A DNA stretch of 64,000 nt, taken from contig NZ_CP004078.1 of NCBI RefSeq assembly GCF_000612505.1, positions 3,573,252 through 3,637,251 on the forward strand, read 5' to 3'. The notes under the pieces were generated by a model. It ran no database searches and was not told the DNA's origin. It worked only from the letters and a program-made list of their open reading frames with translations. This document shows positions 61,664 through 64,000 of the stretch, piece after piece. The stretch is from Paenibacillus sabinae T27 (GTDB lineage: Bacteria; Bacillota; Bacilli; Paenibacillales; Paenibacillaceae). Positions within the stretch are counted from its first letter, which is position 1. The number at the start of each line of letters is the position of its first letter. A program made the translations under genes and the position numbers.

Positions 61664-62626
61664 TTATTTTAAAGCCAGAATCAGATTTTGCAAATTTTTC
61701 TCCATTAGAGTGAAGTAATTATCATTGTTTTTCTCCTGCTGTTCTGTGAGTCCCTCCACCGGATTTAGCACCAGCGTTGACACCCCTGCCTCGGAGGCCA
61801 GCGTCTTGGCCAATTTATCCGAAACCAGCTCCTCGAAAAAAATATATCGGATACCGTCTTGTTTCACCAATTCCGCCAGCTTCACCAAATCCTGTCCGCG
61901 CGGCTCGGCGTCCGGGGATAACCCCATAATTGCGTGCTGAGTAAGTCCGTAGTCTCGGCACAGATAGGCAAAAGCCTGATGAGAAACAACGATTTCTTTA
62001 TTCGGAACCTTGGCCAGCTCGCTTTCGAACTTCGCATCCAGTGCCTTCAGACGCTCCGCTAATTTGCCGAAACGCTCTTCATAGCCATCCTTATGAGCGG
62101 GATCAGCCTGCACCAGACTGTTTTTAATATTTTCAGCCATAATTAGAGCGGACTTCGGACTCACCCAAGTGTGCGGATCGGTATGGAGTGAGTCACCGGA
62201 AGCTTCTTCGCCGCTCTCCCCGCCATGATCGTGATCGTCTTCTTCATTTGTCATAATATAATCGATGCCTTTGCTTACTTCGACCGCCTGCACCTTGCTG
62301 TCGCTTTCGAGGCCCTTCAGAAAATTCGGCACCCAGCCTTCCAGCCCCGCACCGTTATAGAGAAATAGCTGCGCTTTCGAAGTGTTCACAATATCTTGAC
62401 TGCGCGGTGTCCAATCATGCGGCTCCACACCCACCGGCAGCAAATTGATAGCATTAACGTCTTCTCCGCCGATTTCCTTCGCAAACTCATAGATCGGATA
62501 AAATGTGGTTACCACATTCACCTTGTCCTCCACAATCGTTCCGCTGCTCTTCGGGCCGCACCCGGACAGCAGAACCGCAATCAGTATAAGCGGAAGAATA
62601 AATCCTTTCATTCCTTTTCCTAGCAT
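61664..62626 (-). CDS. znuA: Zinc-binding lipoprotein ZnuA
   Basis: The extracellular zinc-capturing component. The 320-residue protein has a lipoprotein signal with lipobox LLSGC (Cys about 23), the metal ligand regions GVEPHDWTP and DPHTWVSP, a His-rich flexible loop DDHDHGGE (about 130) and VSHQAFAYL. The His-rich loop marks it as a zinc rather than manganese type. It heads the znuACB operon behind a promoter with a Zur box. Confidence 0.94.
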   Translation of the reverse strand: MLGKGMKGFILPLILIAVLLSGCGPKSSGTIVEDKVNVVTTFYPIYEFAKEIGGEDVNAINLLPVGVEPHDWTPRSQDIVNTSKAQLFLYNGAGLEGWVPNFLKGLESDSKVQAVEVSKGIDYIMTNEEDDHDHGGESGEEASGDSLHTDPHTWVSPKSALIMAENIKNSLVQADPAHKDGYEERFGKLAERLKALDAKFESELAKVPNKEIVVSHQAFAYLCRDYGLTQHAIMGLSPDAEPRGQDLVKLAELVKQDGIRYIFFEELVSDKLAKTLASEAGVSTLVLNPVEGLTEQQEKNNDNYFTLMEKNLQNLILALK

Positions 62627-62666
62627 ATTGTAGCGTTCTCCTCCTGATCGTAATCTTTACTATTAG

Positions 62667-62696
62667 CATTATAGTCGTAATCATTACGATAAGTCA
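62667..62696 (-). promoter_or_regulatory. Zur-controlled promoter of znuACB
   Basis: Minus strand TTGACT (62696-62691), 18-nt spacer, TATAAT (62672-62667). The spacer contains a perfect Zur box TCGTAAT-N-ATTACGA (62674-62688). A further half site TCGTAAT lies at about 62647, past the start point. Confidence 0.88.
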
Positions 62697-62757
62697 ATCG
62701 CCTACTATTCATTTTAGCGGGAATCTCGAAATCTATACCTCTACTCACCTCTATTCA

Positions 62758-62797
62758 TAGAAAAAAGCAGCCCGGTCCAACGACCAAGCCGCTTTCT
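62758..62797 (-). terminator. Terminator of metG
   Basis: AAAGCGGCTTGGTC pairs with GACCGGGCTGCTTT (one mismatch, small bulge), followed by a run of T on the minus strand. Confidence 0.8.
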
Positions 62798-62837
62798 CCT
62801 TTAAAACTTTTTAATCATCCGCCCTGCTTCTTCTAAT

Positions 62838-64000
<1,163 letters not shown>

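Overview
The window reads as a chromosomal segment of a spore-forming, moderately GC-rich Firmicute, most probably Paenibacillus or a close relative. The evidence is the spore genes (spo0A, spoIVB, spoIIIAA-AH, splB, sda, mciZ), Gram-positive ribosome binding sites (AAGGAGG-like), sigma-A and sigma-E type promoters, frequent GTG/TTG starts, and a gene order that follows the Bacillus subtilis yqh-spo0A region almost gene by gene. Most genes lie on the minus strand.

Region by region. 1-4.3 kb: an EndoQ-type nuclease running off the left edge, nudF, a divergent mciZ-like gene, an M20 peptidase, the tiny prli42 and lipB. 4.5-10.4 kb: a branched-chain 2-oxoacid dehydrogenase cluster (lpd, E1alpha, E1beta, E2), whose E1beta-E2 gap holds an AT-rich hairpin array and a three-copy ~125-bp tandem repeat. 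10.6-17.4 kb: a DUF2627 protein, a membrane acyltransferase, a DUF1801 protein, a heterodimeric ABC exporter with a small coiled-coil gene, and thymidine kinase. 17.5-23.2 kb: a LacI regulator, a sugar-type (CUT1) ABC importer and a nucleoside hydrolase in one apparent operon with two LacI-type operators. 23.7-24.7 kb: a DinB-like protein and sda.

24.9-57.7 kb is the conserved block, read in the direction of transcription: mntR, a GH10-like secreted protein, a yqhO-type patatin, yqhQ/yqhP on the opposite strand, yqhR, yqhT-type aminopeptidase, efp, [lysC and yitT inserted], yqhV, spoIIIAA-AH, accB, accC, asp23/yqhY, amaP, DUF2273, nusB, folD, xseA, xseB, ispA, dxs, tlyA, a small unknown membrane protein, argR, recN, spoIVB, spo0A. 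57.8-64 kb: splB, ccdA, a Zur-controlled znuACB zinc importer and the 3' part of metG.

Themes: sporulation control (Spo0A, Sda, MciZ), the engulfment-stage channel (SpoIIIA), fatty-acid precursor supply (Bkd, AccBC, LipB), isoprenoid precursors (Dxs, IspA) and zinc/manganese homeostasis. Three single-base G insertions break two genes (xseA twice, yitT once in a G7 run); sequencing error or true decay cannot be told apart here. The least expected items are the CUT1-importer/nucleoside-hydrolase operon, the GC-rich tandem repeat inside the bkd cluster, the two covarying hairpins between znuC and znuB, and a LexA-type promoter with a long structured leader before recN. No tRNA, rRNA, CRISPR array, insertion sequence or prophage was seen.
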